64,000 bases of DNA from Flexivirga caeni (lineage in GTDB: Bacteria; Actinomycetota; Actinomycetes; Actinomycetales; Dermatophilaceae). Made by a program: the position numbers and the translations under genes. The stretch is from the NCBI RefSeq assembly GCF_003724155.1, contig NZ_RJJQ01000017.1, positions 1 through 64,000 of the forward strand, in the 5' to 3' direction. A model generated the notes under the pieces. It was not told the origin of the DNA, did not search any database, and worked only from the letters and a program-made list of their open reading frames with translations. Below are positions 46,586 to 55,738 of the stretch, piece by piece. Position 1 is the first letter of the stretch, and each line of letters starts with the position of its first letter.

Positions 46586-47785
46586 TCAGCGGACCGCGAC
46601 GGGCCGCGGATAGGACACGACTCGCACCAATTCGGCGAGCGTGTCCAGTGATCCCGCCAGGCGGGCGGCCGGAACATTGAGCCGCAACGGCACGCACAGC
46701 AACCGGGTCCCGATGCTGCGCACGACCACCTCGGGCGCCGGCGGTGCGTCGGCGCCCGCATAGATCAGCAGGCCGGCCTCCAGGCCGAGCGCCGACGCGT
46801 AGGCCAGCAGCGGGTAGAAGTCGGACCCGTCGTGCCGACCACCGGCCAGGTGATACGTGACGTTGCCAACGAGCACCGGCCGCTGATCGCGGCGCAGCAG
46901 CAGGTCGGGTGTGAAGTGCCATTGCTCCTGAACGTCGAGCGCATACTGCGGACGCTCCTCCAGGCTGACTTCCGGCCAGAGCCGGCTCGCCAGCTCGACG
47001 GTGATCCAGCGCCGGAACAGGTCGTCCAGGTCGACCATGAAGGCGTGCGCGGTCTCATCGCCGTCGAGATGGCGGATCGTGATGCCGTCCAAGGCTTTTC
47101 GTGCCAGCTCCAGGGCCGGAGCGTAGTGCTCGTTGAGCCGGGTGATCGGTAGTTCCGCACGATGCTCGTCGGGGCTGGTCGCACGCACGCCCTCGAAGCG
47201 CTGCACTAGGCGCAGGCCGTCGCGACGTACCAGCGGCGGCAGGTTGGGCCAGCTGAGCACCTGCCGGACCGCGCACAACAGCAGCCGGTTCTCCTCGATG
47301 TCGGGCGTGAACTCGTCATACCGGCAGGGCGGCGTCGCGGCGTTCCACGGCCGGATCGCGATCTGGTCGACCAGCAGCCGTCCGCGGATGACGCTGGTGT
47401 CTTCTTCGATCGTGACGTAACCGTGTAGCAGGCCGCGGCGCGTCGCGGCATCGATCGCGCGCACCAGGAAGGCGGCCACGCCGTCGACCAGTTCGCTGTC
47501 GCCATCCCAGCCCACGGTGCCGCCGCCCCACACGTCCGGCGGCAGGCCCGCGGAGAACATCGTGAAGAGGTTCTCCATCGGGGCGCGCGGCTCGACCCGG
47601 ATTGTGCAGCCCGGCACGACGAGCGCACCGACCCAGGACCCGGTGCGCAGGATCACCTTCTGCGGGTCGGCCGTGGCGACGACGGTGATCTTGTCGGCGG
47701 CCGCTTCGAGCAGCGCGGACCGGGCGGCTGCCGGCAGCCGGAGCGGCGCGCTCTCACTGTGCTCCCGCAGCTGTATGGCGGTCAT
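46586..47785 (-). CDS. mcrC: McrC-type protein of a type IV restriction system
   Basis: The 399-aa product resembles McrC: N-terminal beta-rich part IQLREHSESAPLRLP, TRRGLLHGYVTIEEDTSVIRG with RGRLLVDQ, and a PD-(D/E)XK-like C-terminal core where FTPDLLLRRDQRPVLVGNV supplies the PD and nearby lysine/glutamine positions; the canonical D-x-K triad is weak (VLVGNV where a lysine is expected), so nuclease activity needs caution. It follows mcrB by 7 bases. Confidence 0.82.
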   Translation of the reverse strand: MTAIQLREHSESAPLRLPAAARSALLEAAADKITVVATADPQKVILRTGSWVGALVVPGCTIRVEPRAPMENLFTMFSAGLPPDVWGGGTVGWDGDSELVDGVAAFLVRAIDAATRRGLLHGYVTIEEDTSVIRGRLLVDQIAIRPWNAATPPCRYDEFTPDIEENRLLLCAVRQVLSWPNLPPLVRRDGLRLVQRFEGVRATSPDEHRAELPITRLNEHYAPALELARKALDGITIRHLDGDETAHAFMVDLDDLFRRWITVELASRLWPEVSLEERPQYALDVQEQWHFTPDLLLRRDQRPVLVGNVTYHLAGGRHDGSDFYPLLAYASALGLEAGLLIYAGADAPPAPEVVVRSIGTRLLCVPLRLNVPAARLAGSLDTLAELVRVVSYPRPVAVR

Positions 47786-47792
47786 CGCGGCG

Positions 47793-50700
47793 TCATACAG
47801 CTGTCGCGGCGGGTGGCGGCTCGTCGCCTGCAGCCGCGCGCGCCTTGGGTCCGTGCCGCTCGAGGACGCTCTGCCAGGTGAACGTGCGCAGCACGTCCTC
47901 GCGGCCGTAGAACTGGTCCTCAATGAAGGGATAGATGCTGTAGGTCCAGATCCGGCCGAGCGCTGCATCGGTCAGCCCGTCGACCATGAAGTGGCTGTGC
48001 CCGATCTGCAGGTGCGGGCCGCGCAGCGCGCGGCGCAGCTCGTCGTTGACCAGGTCGACGATGCCGGCGACCCACACCGGGCCGTCGTGGGCCTCCAGCC
48101 ACCGGCGCAGCAGGCCCTCCATCGGGCCTTCGTGCGGCATGAACGGCACGAAGTGGAAGCGGCGGCGCAGTGCGGCGTCGACCAGTGCGATCGACCGGTC
48201 GGCGGTGTTCATCGTGCCGATGAAGTAGAGGTTGGGCGGCAGCTCGAAACCCTCGTCCGGCCGGTATGACGTCATCACCGACTGCGAGCGGTATTCGAGC
48301 AGGTAGAGCAGTTCCCCGAAGACCCGCGGCAGATTGGCGCGGTTGATCTCGTCGATCAGCATGATGTGCGGTGTCGTCGGGTCGGTCTCGGCCGCTTCGG
48401 CGAGCATCGCCAGCGGGCCCTTGCGCAACTCGTAGACCATCTGCCCGTCGGCGTCCAGCCGCGGCCGGAAGCCCTCGAAGAAGTCCTCGTAGGACGTCGA
48501 GGGGTGGAACTGGACAACCTGCCGCTTGGTCGAGTCCGGCTGCAGCGCCGCCGCGAGCCGCTGTGCGAGGTAGGTCTTGCCGGTGCCGGGCGGGCCGTAG
48601 AAGATGACCTGCTTCTTGTCCTCCAGCAGGCCGTGGACTTCGCGCAGGAAGTCTTCGTCGACCAGCAGTTCACTGGCTGCCTCAGCGATCAGGTCCCGCT
48701 CGGGGTCGGCGACCGACTCCCCCTTGTGCAGCAGCCAGAGCGCGAATTGCACCTGGCCCCAAGGGTCTCCAGGCAGCAGCGGCTCCAGACGGGCGCGCAG
48801 CCGGTCGTTGATGACCACGTGCAGCCGGGCCCGGTTGGGCGTGTCGATCTTCGGCAGTTCGACCCCGACCGCGCGTGCCACGGCGATCTTGCCGTCGGCT
48901 CCGCCCAGCGAATGGATCGGCAGGTAGCGGCCCGGATGTACGACGGCCATCAGCTTCATCACGACGGCTTCGCCGAGACCGGGCACCGGCATACCGTCGC
49001 CGAGGATGTGCTCGATGCGGGCGACGTCGTCGCCGTCGCCCCAGAGCAGCTCCTTGAGGGCACGGGCGAAGGAGTCCAGCCCAGCCGCGTCCATTGTGGC
49101 AAGGCCGGCCTGCAGCACCGAGTGCGCGCCCGGGTGACCGTACGCCCGGCCGCTCAGCAGCCGCCGGAACGCCGCGAGATCGAAGGCGTCGAGCCCGGCT
49201 GGTTCGAGCGCCTGCGCCATCGCCCGCCGTTGCTCCTGGTGCCAGGCATCCCGGCCGCCCGGGTAGGGCCGCTCGGCGATGAACCGCTCCAGTTGCGCCA
49301 GCAGGTCGAGGTCGACCGGCCCGGTCGGCGTCGGTTCCTTGCCGGACATGACCTCGACCAGCGGGCCGAGCCGGCGGACGGTGTCGACGATCTCGTCGGC
49401 GAAGTCCGCGCGGCCGAGGGCCTCGGGGTGCGGCCACCAGCGACCGACATACACCTCCCCGCCCGGGTATTCGCGCTCCACCGGTTCGACCCGGTCGGGG
49501 CTGCTGGTCGGGCGCAGGTGGAAGAAGCGCAGCCCTTCGGGCAGGTGCTGCTGGACGAAGGTGCCGATCTCCTCGTGCCGCGCGCCGGAGCCAGGGCCGT
49601 CCCAGCCGGAGTGCAGCCCGACGGAGACCCCCGACCGGGTGACCCACAGCCGGAAGCCGGGAGCGCCGGTGCCACCGGGGAGCGCCCAGGTCGCGTGCGC
49701 GTCGACGCGGTATGGCGCGTCCTTGGACTGTCCGGTGCGCGTCTGCAGGTTGGTCTCGTGCAGGCGCATCCCGGTCGCGTGCTGCAGCGGCCCCACCAGC
49801 GCGCGGACGGTCAGCGTCGCCGCACCCCGCAGCTGCAGCGCGAGGCTCGCCGCGCGCGCCTCCGCGTCGGCGTCGGCGTAACCCAGGCCCGGCTTGTAGG
49901 CAGCGATGAGTTCGGCGGCTTCTTCGCAGATGTCCGGCAGGGTGGTGCCGAGGCCGATGAACGACCGCTTGGCGCCGAGGTAGCCGACCAGCCGCTCGGC
50001 CAGCCGTGGGTCGTCCGGCTCGAAACTGCGGCACAACTCTGCGAACGCGACATAGCGCTCGGAGTGGCTCAGATGCCGGCCCATCCAGCCAAGCGTCTGG
50101 AACGGGTCGGACCCGCCCGGCCACAGGATCGGCCAGCCCTGACTCTCGTCGGTCGACCAGAAGACCGACAGTGCCGTCGGCACCCGGCTGGCGTCCAGTT
50201 TGCCCTCGGTGTATTCCTCCAGGGCCCGGATCCGCAGGGCGGCTTCGTCGTCGTCGCGCGGTGTCTGAGTCGTCTCGACCAGCAGGTCGGCCAGGTCGCG
50301 CTCGTAGCCGTCTGCCGTGTTGCGCAACTGGCCGAGCCAGGTCGGCAGGCTGGACGCGTGCTGCGCGAACGGCCCAGGCCGGCGCGACCAGACCGCGAAT
50401 CCCTCGACGAACGCGTGCAGGTCACGGCCCACCGCGAGCGCACGCAGCAACTCGCGCGCCTCGGAAACTCGGACGTCACGTAGCGAATCCACTTGGTGCC
50501 ACAGGGTTTGCGCGGCCGCGTCATTGTTCGCGGCGACCTTGATCAGCTCGTAGGTCGCCTTCCAGCGACGCAGGTCGCGCTGCCGGACCGGGCTCGGGCC
50601 GCTCGTGCGCTGGGACCGCTTGATCTCGAAGCCGAGCCCGGCGAGATGCCCGCCGATCTCGTCGGCGGGCGGCATGGAGACGGGGGTCAGCGGGCCGAAG

Positions 50701-50939
50701 TCGGCGCGGGCGAAACCGTGCGCGGCGGCCGCGATGGCGGTGGCGTCATAGACCGTCCCGTCGGCGTGCAGGACGTGCTCGGGGTCCGCCTCGAAACCGT
50801 ATGCCGCGAGGAATGCCTCCCGTCCCTGGGACTGCCACTCGTGGAGTGCGGCGAATACGTCATCTCGGGTGATGTCGGCAAGAGCCACGGCGTCAGACAA
50901 CTCCGGTTGTGCGGGGGCGGGAGAACCAGGATCGACCAT
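47793..50939 (-). CDS. mcrB: McrB-type AAA+ GTPase with N-terminal reader-like domains
   Basis: Large 1048-aa subunit. The C-terminal AAA+ module has Walker A YGPPGTGKTYLAQRLA, Walker B HIMLIDEINRANLPRV and the McrB signature FIGTMNTADRSIALVDA. The N-terminal about 80 residues (ITRDDVFAALHEWQSQGREA to YDATAIAAAAHGFARADFG) resemble the head domain of ScoMcrA-like proteins, and a middle block (GFRLWVTRSGVSVGLHSGWD) resembles MrcB-N-type reader domains. McrBC degrades foreign DNA carrying modified bases. Start ATG 50939 has no strong ribosome site. Confidence 0.85.
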   Translation of the reverse strand: MVDPGSPAPAQPELSDAVALADITRDDVFAALHEWQSQGREAFLAAYGFEADPEHVLHADGTVYDATAIAAAAHGFARADFGPLTPVSMPPADEIGGHLAGLGFEIKRSQRTSGPSPVRQRDLRRWKATYELIKVAANNDAAAQTLWHQVDSLRDVRVSEARELLRALAVGRDLHAFVEGFAVWSRRPGPFAQHASSLPTWLGQLRNTADGYERDLADLLVETTQTPRDDDEAALRIRALEEYTEGKLDASRVPTALSVFWSTDESQGWPILWPGGSDPFQTLGWMGRHLSHSERYVAFAELCRSFEPDDPRLAERLVGYLGAKRSFIGLGTTLPDICEEAAELIAAYKPGLGYADADAEARAASLALQLRGAATLTVRALVGPLQHATGMRLHETNLQTRTGQSKDAPYRVDAHATWALPGGTGAPGFRLWVTRSGVSVGLHSGWDGPGSGARHEEIGTFVQQHLPEGLRFFHLRPTSSPDRVEPVEREYPGGEVYVGRWWPHPEALGRADFADEIVDTVRRLGPLVEVMSGKEPTPTGPVDLDLLAQLERFIAERPYPGGRDAWHQEQRRAMAQALEPAGLDAFDLAAFRRLLSGRAYGHPGAHSVLQAGLATMDAAGLDSFARALKELLWGDGDDVARIEHILGDGMPVPGLGEAVVMKLMAVVHPGRYLPIHSLGGADGKIAVARAVGVELPKIDTPNRARLHVVINDRLRARLEPLLPGDPWGQVQFALWLLHKGESVADPERDLIAEAASELLVDEDFLREVHGLLEDKKQVIFYGPPGTGKTYLAQRLAAALQPDSTKRQVVQFHPSTSYEDFFEGFRPRLDADGQMVYELRKGPLAMLAEAAETDPTTPHIMLIDEINRANLPRVFGELLYLLEYRSQSVMTSYRPDEGFELPPNLYFIGTMNTADRSIALVDAALRRRFHFVPFMPHEGPMEGLLRRWLEAHDGPVWVAGIVDLVNDELRRALRGPHLQIGHSHFMVDGLTDAALGRIWTYSIYPFIEDQFYGREDVLRTFTWQSVLERHGPKARAAAGDEPPPAATAV

Positions 50940-51027
50940 CCAGAGTACGGGATGACTTGCGGCGATCGGCCGGCAACCGCGGAAACAGAATTGCTCGGCT
51001 CCGTGCGTGATTTGGCACGATAACTCC

Positions 51028-51663
51028 GTGGCAGCAGATACCCAGCCTACCGACGTCAACTTCACCGGCGAGTTCGTGCCCGACCCGGACACCGCGCTGG
51101 GCCGGCTGATGACCCGGATCTGCATCGGCACCGACAGCCGGGAGCAACTCGAGGCGGACCTGCGCTGGGAGCTGGCCCGCGACGACGCCCTGCGCCAGGC
51201 GGACATCACGCCAGAGTCCGTGCCGGAGGTCGTGGACTGGCTGATCCAGGACCACAACCGCCAGGTCCCCTTCCCCAGCCAGACCGCGCTGGGGCTAATC
51301 ACCGGGCTGGAGCAGCTGACCGCGGAGGGCGTCGTCTTCGGCTTCGGGGAGGGCGCCGACGTCCAGCAGGCATTGACCGCAGTGTCGAATGCCGCGAATA
51401 CGCTGGTGGCGGAAGGGCACTCGGTCGACGGATATTGTTTCAGCACCATCGCCGACGTCGAACGAATGATCTTCGAGCAGCGGCTGTATGTCGGCTTCGG
51501 CGTCTTCAACGAGACCGGCGACGGCGCCACCCGCATCGGCGAACACATCGCCCGGGTGTTCACCGAGCGTGGGCTCCGGATCGAGTGGGACGGCTCCGAG
51601 GACCACCGGATCCAGGTGCTCGGCGACTACGCCGTGCCCTACGTCGACCTCCCGGATGCGTGA
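51028..51663 (+). CDS. Conserved hypothetical protein (DUF6891-like)
   Basis: The 211-aa product has no signal or membrane helix. It is acidic and has GYCFSTIADVERMIFEQRLY and GFGVFNETGDGATRIGEHIA near the C-terminus; the latter pattern reminds me of DUF6891-type actinobacterial proteins (recalled; uncertain). GTG 51028 is preferred over GTG 51007 because GATAAC at 51018 would put a leaderless transcript start near it. It is divergent from mcrB across 88 bases; no functional link is proven. Confidence 0.6.
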   Translation: MAADTQPTDVNFTGEFVPDPDTALGRLMTRICIGTDSREQLEADLRWELARDDALRQADITPESVPEVVDWLIQDHNRQVPFPSQTALGLITGLEQLTAEGVVFGFGEGADVQQALTAVSNAANTLVAEGHSVDGYCFSTIADVERMIFEQRLYVGFGVFNETGDGATRIGEHIARVFTERGLRIEWDGSEDHRIQVLGDYAVPYVDLPDA

Positions 51664-51680
51664 CGCATAACCTGGGCGCC

Positions 51681-52820
51681 GTGGACATCGAGCAGCTGAT
51701 GGGGCAGGTCACGATCGAGCGCCTGCGGGCCCGCGGGTCGGTCAAGTGGTCGGCGACGAGCGGCGACCAGCTGGGCGCGTTCATCGCCGAGTCCGACCTG
51801 CCGCTTGCTCCGGCGGTGACCGAGGCGCTGCACGCGGCCGTGGCCGACGGGCTCACCGGCTACCTGCCGGCCCCGGTGGCCGCCGCCACGGGCGCGGCGT
51901 GTGCGGCGTTCCAGCAGCAGCGATTCGGCTGGGCGGTCGAGCCCGGCCAGGTGCAGTTGCTCCCGGACGTGCTCGGCGCGTTCAGTTTCACGCTGAGCCA
52001 CCTGGTCGGCGCGGCCACGCCGGTGGTGCTGCCGACCCCGGCATACATGCCCTTCCTGGAGCTGCCCGGCGCACTGGGGCACGAGCTGCGGACCGTGCCG
52101 ATGGACCTGATCGACGGGCGCTTCGTCCTCGACCCGGCCCGCCTCGAGACGGCACTGGCAGGTGGCGGCCTGCTCGTGCTGATCAACCCGCACAACCCGA
52201 CCGGCCAGGTCGCCACGCGCGAGGAACTGCTCGCCGTCGCCGCCGTCGTCGAACGCACCGGCGCGACGGTGTTCTCCGACGAAATCCATTCTCCTCTGGT
52301 CTATTCCGGCGCACAGCACGTGCCGTATGCCGCGCTCGACGAACGCACGGCGGCCCATACGGTCACGGCCGTGTCCGCGTCCAAGGGCTGGAACCTGCCC
52401 GGCCTGACCTGCGCGCAACTGATCCTGACCTCGGCCGAGCACCGGCAGCGCTGGGACGCCACGCCGTTCGTCAGCCGGCACGGCACGTCCCCGCTGGGCG
52501 CGGTCGCGGCCACCGCGGCATACAGCGACGCGGGCGTGGCCCACCTGGATGCGTCGATCGATTACCTGCAGCGTGGCCGGGACCTGTTCGCTGCCCGTAT
52601 GGCGCAGGCGCCCGCCATCGGCTACACGCCACCGGCCGCGACCTACATCCACCTGCTCGACCTGCGGCCCGCCGGGATCGAGCCGGCCGAGGTGGCGCAA
52701 CGCACCGGCGTGCTCGGCACCGACGGAACCGCGTGTGGCACACCGGGATTGCTGCGCCTGACGCTGGCCACCTCGCATGCGGTGATCGGCGAGATCGCCG
52801 ACCGAATCGCGGGACTTTAG
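51681..52820 (+). CDS. PatB/MalY-like C-S lyase (aminotransferase class I/II fold)
   Basis: PLP enzyme of the cystathionine beta-lyase/MalY type, 379 aa. Typical features are GSVKWSATSGDQLGAFIAES (the conserved start), TPAYMPFLELPGALGHEL, LINPHNPTGQVATREEL, VFSDEIHSPLVYSGAQHV and the PLP-Lys in VSASKGWNLPGL. It should cleave C-S bonds of cystathionine or related thioethers. GTG 51681 is used; GTG 51660, overlapping the previous stop, is a possible start. It meets serA tail to tail with a four-base overlap. Confidence 0.85.
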   Translation: MDIEQLMGQVTIERLRARGSVKWSATSGDQLGAFIAESDLPLAPAVTEALHAAVADGLTGYLPAPVAAATGAACAAFQQQRFGWAVEPGQVQLLPDVLGAFSFTLSHLVGAATPVVLPTPAYMPFLELPGALGHELRTVPMDLIDGRFVLDPARLETALAGGGLLVLINPHNPTGQVATREELLAVAAVVERTGATVFSDEIHSPLVYSGAQHVPYAALDERTAAHTVTAVSASKGWNLPGLTCAQLILTSAEHRQRWDATPFVSRHGTSPLGAVAATAAYSDAGVAHLDASIDYLQRGRDLFAARMAQAPAIGYTPPAATYIHLLDLRPAGIEPAEVAQRTGVLGTDGTACGTPGLLRLTLATSHAVIGEIADRIAGL

Positions 52821-54004
52821 ATCAGACGTAGCCGGATGGTCTCCGGCATCTGCCGCAGCGCGGTGACGGCGTCCTCCGGCAGCTGCGCGACGTCTGTGAC
52901 CACGTAGCCGTTGTCGCCGCGGGTGTTGAGCAGCTGCCCCTCGATGTTGACGCCGTGCTCGGCCAGGATGCTGTTGACCTTCGCCAGCACGCCGGGGGTG
53001 TTGCGGTGCAGGTGGGTGATGCGCCGGCCGCCGGGGCGCTCCTCCAGGGTCAGGGACGGCAGGTTGACGCTCAGCGTTGTCGTGCCGCGGCCGATGTAGT
53101 CGCGCAGCTTGCTGGCGACGAACCGCCCGATGTCCTCCTGCGCCTCCTCGGTGGAGCCGCCGACGTGCGGGGTCAGGATGACGTTGGGGATGCCTTGCAG
53201 CGGTGACTCGAAGGCGTCGCCCCGCTTCTTGGGCTCGGTCGGGAAGACGTCGACCGCGGCGCCGGCGATGTGCCCGGAGACGAGGCTGTCGCGCAGTGCT
53301 TCGTAATCGACCACGAAGCCGCGGGACAGGTTGAGGAAGAGCGAGCGCGGGCGCATGCGGGCGAACTGCTCGGCGCCGAAGAAACCGCCGTTGCCGGGGC
53401 GGCCGTCAACGTGCAGCGTGATGACCTCTGCCGTCTCCAGCAGTTCGTCCAGGCTGTCGCAGCGCTGCGCGTTGCCGAGCGCGAGCTTGTCGTCGGTGTC
53501 GTAGAAGAAGACCTGCAGGCCGAGCATCTCGGCGACCACCGACAGCTGCGAGCCGATGTTGCCGTAGCCGACGATCCCGAGCTTGCGGCCGCGGATCTCG
53601 TGCGCCCCCTTGGCGTTCTTGTCCCAGACGCCACGGTGTAGCGAGCTGTCCTTCTCGGTGAGCCGCCGGGCCATGGCGATGATCTCGCCGATCGCGAGCT
53701 CGACCACGCTGCGGGTGTTGGAGAACGGCGCGTTGAAGGTGGCGATGCCGCGGGCTGCCGCGTCGGCGAGCGCGATCTGGTTGGTGCCGATGCAGAACGC
53801 GCCGATCGCGGTCAGCCGGGTCTGGTCCAGCACGGCGGGCGTGATCTCGGTCTTGGACCGCAGCCCGACCAGGTCGACTCCCTGCAGCGCGGTGATCAGC
53901 TCCGGTTCGTCGAGTGCCCCGGAACGGGTCTCGACCTCGAATCCTGCCTCGCGCAGGATCGACTCGGCCAACGGGTGGATGCTCTCCAGCAGCAGCGCCT
54001 TCAC
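52817..54004 (-). CDS. serA: D-3-phosphoglycerate dehydrogenase SerA (ACT domain)
   Basis: NAD-dependent enzyme that starts serine synthesis. The 395-aa product has KTEITPAVLDQTRLTAIG, the NAD loop KLGIVGYGNIGSQLSVVAE, the catalytic Arg/Glu/His segments NLSRGFVVDYEALRD, AAVDVFPTEP and TPHVGGSTEEAQEDIG, and a C-terminal ACT domain ITHLHRNTPGVLAKVNSILA for serine feedback. It is the short E. coli type without the extra domain of many actinobacterial SerA enzymes. GTG 54004 start is by alignment; ribosome site is weak. Confidence 0.93.
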   Translation of the reverse strand: MKALLLESIHPLAESILREAGFEVETRSGALDEPELITALQGVDLVGLRSKTEITPAVLDQTRLTAIGAFCIGTNQIALADAAARGIATFNAPFSNTRSVVELAIGEIIAMARRLTEKDSSLHRGVWDKNAKGAHEIRGRKLGIVGYGNIGSQLSVVAEMLGLQVFFYDTDDKLALGNAQRCDSLDELLETAEVITLHVDGRPGNGGFFGAEQFARMRPRSLFLNLSRGFVVDYEALRDSLVSGHIAGAAVDVFPTEPKKRGDAFESPLQGIPNVILTPHVGGSTEEAQEDIGRFVASKLRDYIGRGTTTLSVNLPSLTLEERPGGRRITHLHRNTPGVLAKVNSILAEHGVNIEGQLLNTRGDNGYVVTDVAQLPEDAVTALRQMPETIRLRLI

Positions 54005-54040
54005 GCTCTGCAGTGTCGCATTGTGCTCACGGAGCGGACG

Positions 54041-54076
54041 CCGGTGGTCCGGCATACGAACATGCCGGACCACCGG
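54041..54076. terminator. 15-bp perfect hairpin between the sugar operon and serA
   Basis: CCGGTGGTCCGGCAT (54041-54055) and ATGCCGGACCACCGG (54062-54076) are exact complements around the six-base loop ACGAAC. It lies just beyond the isomerase stop, so it probably ends or processes the operon transcript. There is no T run, and a CGGCATAC word crosses the left arm and loop. Three GATAGGC-like repeats follow at 54077-54093. Confidence 0.7.
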
Positions 54077-54093
54077 TGATAGGCGATAGGCGA

Positions 54094-55728
54094 TCAGACC
54101 GTGGCGTCCCCGATCAGGTGCACCTGGATCCCGAGCTCGGCGAACATCGCCGCCTTCGCGGCCACCGCGCGATCCGCGGCGCCGGCGTCCGGCGCGTAGG
54201 CGACACACAGGTGGTTGGCCTTGTGCCGGGCCATGAACTGGTCGCGCGAGACACCGTGGAGCACCGCGTGCATGATCGGCCACTCCCGGTTGGTCGCGTC
54301 CAGCCGGCGCTGGGTCTCCTCGGCGGGCAGTTCGACGGCCGTCAGCCTGCCGAGGTCGGCGTGCAGCACGCCGTCCATGATGAAGACGCGGGACCAGACG
54401 ACCTCCCCGGGCCGGGAGACGCCGCTCAGGGTGCCACCGCCGAGCGGGAAGAACATTGGCGTCTGACGCATCGAGTAGGACTTGTCGTAGCCGCCGTGGT
54501 GCGACGCCGGCACCGACCCGGAGATCTCCAGCACCCACACGAACTGCCCGTCATACTCCTCGCCCCAGCGGACGTCGTGCAGCGTCGTCGCCGGGTCGAA
54601 GCCCATCGCGGTCCAGATCCGGTTGGTGGCAAGCGAATCCACCGCGACACCCCAGTCGACCTCGTTGAAGTGCGGCAGTGCCTTGCCGGCATACAGCTCC
54701 CGGGAGCCGTCGCGACTGTATGCCGGGGGGCGCTCCACGTTGTTCAGCAGGCCCTCGGCCAGGTCACTTGCCGGCACCATGTCCTTCAAGCCCTGCTGAT
54801 ACTGGATCCCGACGACGTCCAGTCCGAAGTCATCGGACATCCGCAACGCGGCGATGTACATCTTGTACTGGCTGATCAGCTGCGCCTTCGTCAGCTCGGT
54901 CGCCTCATCGGTGCCGAGATGGAAGGTCATGCCGCGGTCGAGCAGCCATTGGTGCACCGCCTCGGCCTCCTCGTCGGACACCCGGCGCATCTCGGCCACG
55001 AGCGCGCTCTGCGACAGGCGCTCCTTGTAGATGCCGAGCGGGTTGAGCAACTCGTCGTCGAAGATGCCGTTGTACATCCCCATGCAGCCCTCGTCGAAGA
55101 CCCCGGCGATCGCCTTGTCCATCCGCAACTGTCGCGCGAGCCCGATGCCGAGCTCCTTCTCCGGGCTGCCCGGCTGCTCGCCGAGGTCGTGCACGTGGCT
55201 GAGGTCGTGCGTCAGTGTCCCGGTCTCCAGCCAGGTCCGCAGCCCGTCGATCGCCCACTCGTCGGTGAAGTCCTTGCTCCACAGCGCCGAGTGCGTGATG
55301 CCAGCCTTCGTCATACTCGCGGTGAGTCCCAACAGGCCTACCAATCCTGGGAATTGGCCGTTCCAGTTGGCGACGACCAGGATCGGGCCGCGGTGGTCGC
55401 GCAGGCCGGCGAGCACGTGGTGGCTGTATTGCCACACACCCTCGGCGACGATCAGCGGCGCGTCCGGCGGGATGTTCTTGAAGATCTCGATGCCGGCGCG
55501 CTGGCTGTCGATGAAGCCGTGCTTCTTCGCCTCGTCGTACGGGTGTCCCCGGTGCACCGACCAGCCGAGCGCCTCCACCGCTGCACGCAGGTCGCCCTCG
55601 AGCTGCGCCTGCACCGGCCAGCAGGTCTCGTTCGCCGCCGGCCGCAAGTCACCGCTGGCGACCGTCCAGACTTCCCGGTCTGCGGCGACCGCGTCCTGCC
55701 GGAGTGTCGGCATCTCATACATCGTCAT
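54094..55728 (-). CDS. Sugar isomerase of the L-fucose/L-arabinose isomerase-like type
   Basis: The 544-aa product resembles COG2407-type isomerases: IVAEGVWQYSHHVLAGL, VVANWNGQFPGLVGLLGLTA, FDEGCMGMYNGIFDDELLNP with LGIYKERLSQSALVAEM, GIQYQQGLKDMVPASDLAEG and ALPHFNEVDWGVAVDSLATN. It is unlike E. coli FucI by eye. No aldolase of the fucose route is nearby, so D-arabinose to D-ribulose is a better guess than L-fucose. ATG 55728 has AAGGAG six bases upstream. It is last in the GH172/GH183/GH116 operon. Confidence 0.72.
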   Translation of the reverse strand: MTMYEMPTLRQDAVAADREVWTVASGDLRPAANETCWPVQAQLEGDLRAAVEALGWSVHRGHPYDEAKKHGFIDSQRAGIEIFKNIPPDAPLIVAEGVWQYSHHVLAGLRDHRGPILVVANWNGQFPGLVGLLGLTASMTKAGITHSALWSKDFTDEWAIDGLRTWLETGTLTHDLSHVHDLGEQPGSPEKELGIGLARQLRMDKAIAGVFDEGCMGMYNGIFDDELLNPLGIYKERLSQSALVAEMRRVSDEEAEAVHQWLLDRGMTFHLGTDEATELTKAQLISQYKMYIAALRMSDDFGLDVVGIQYQQGLKDMVPASDLAEGLLNNVERPPAYSRDGSRELYAGKALPHFNEVDWGVAVDSLATNRIWTAMGFDPATTLHDVRWGEEYDGQFVWVLEISGSVPASHHGGYDKSYSMRQTPMFFPLGGGTLSGVSRPGEVVWSRVFIMDGVLHADLGRLTAVELPAEETQRRLDATNREWPIMHAVLHGVSRDQFMARHKANHLCVAYAPDAGAADRAVAAKAAMFAELGIQVHLIGDATV

Positions 55729-55738
55729 TCGAATCTCC

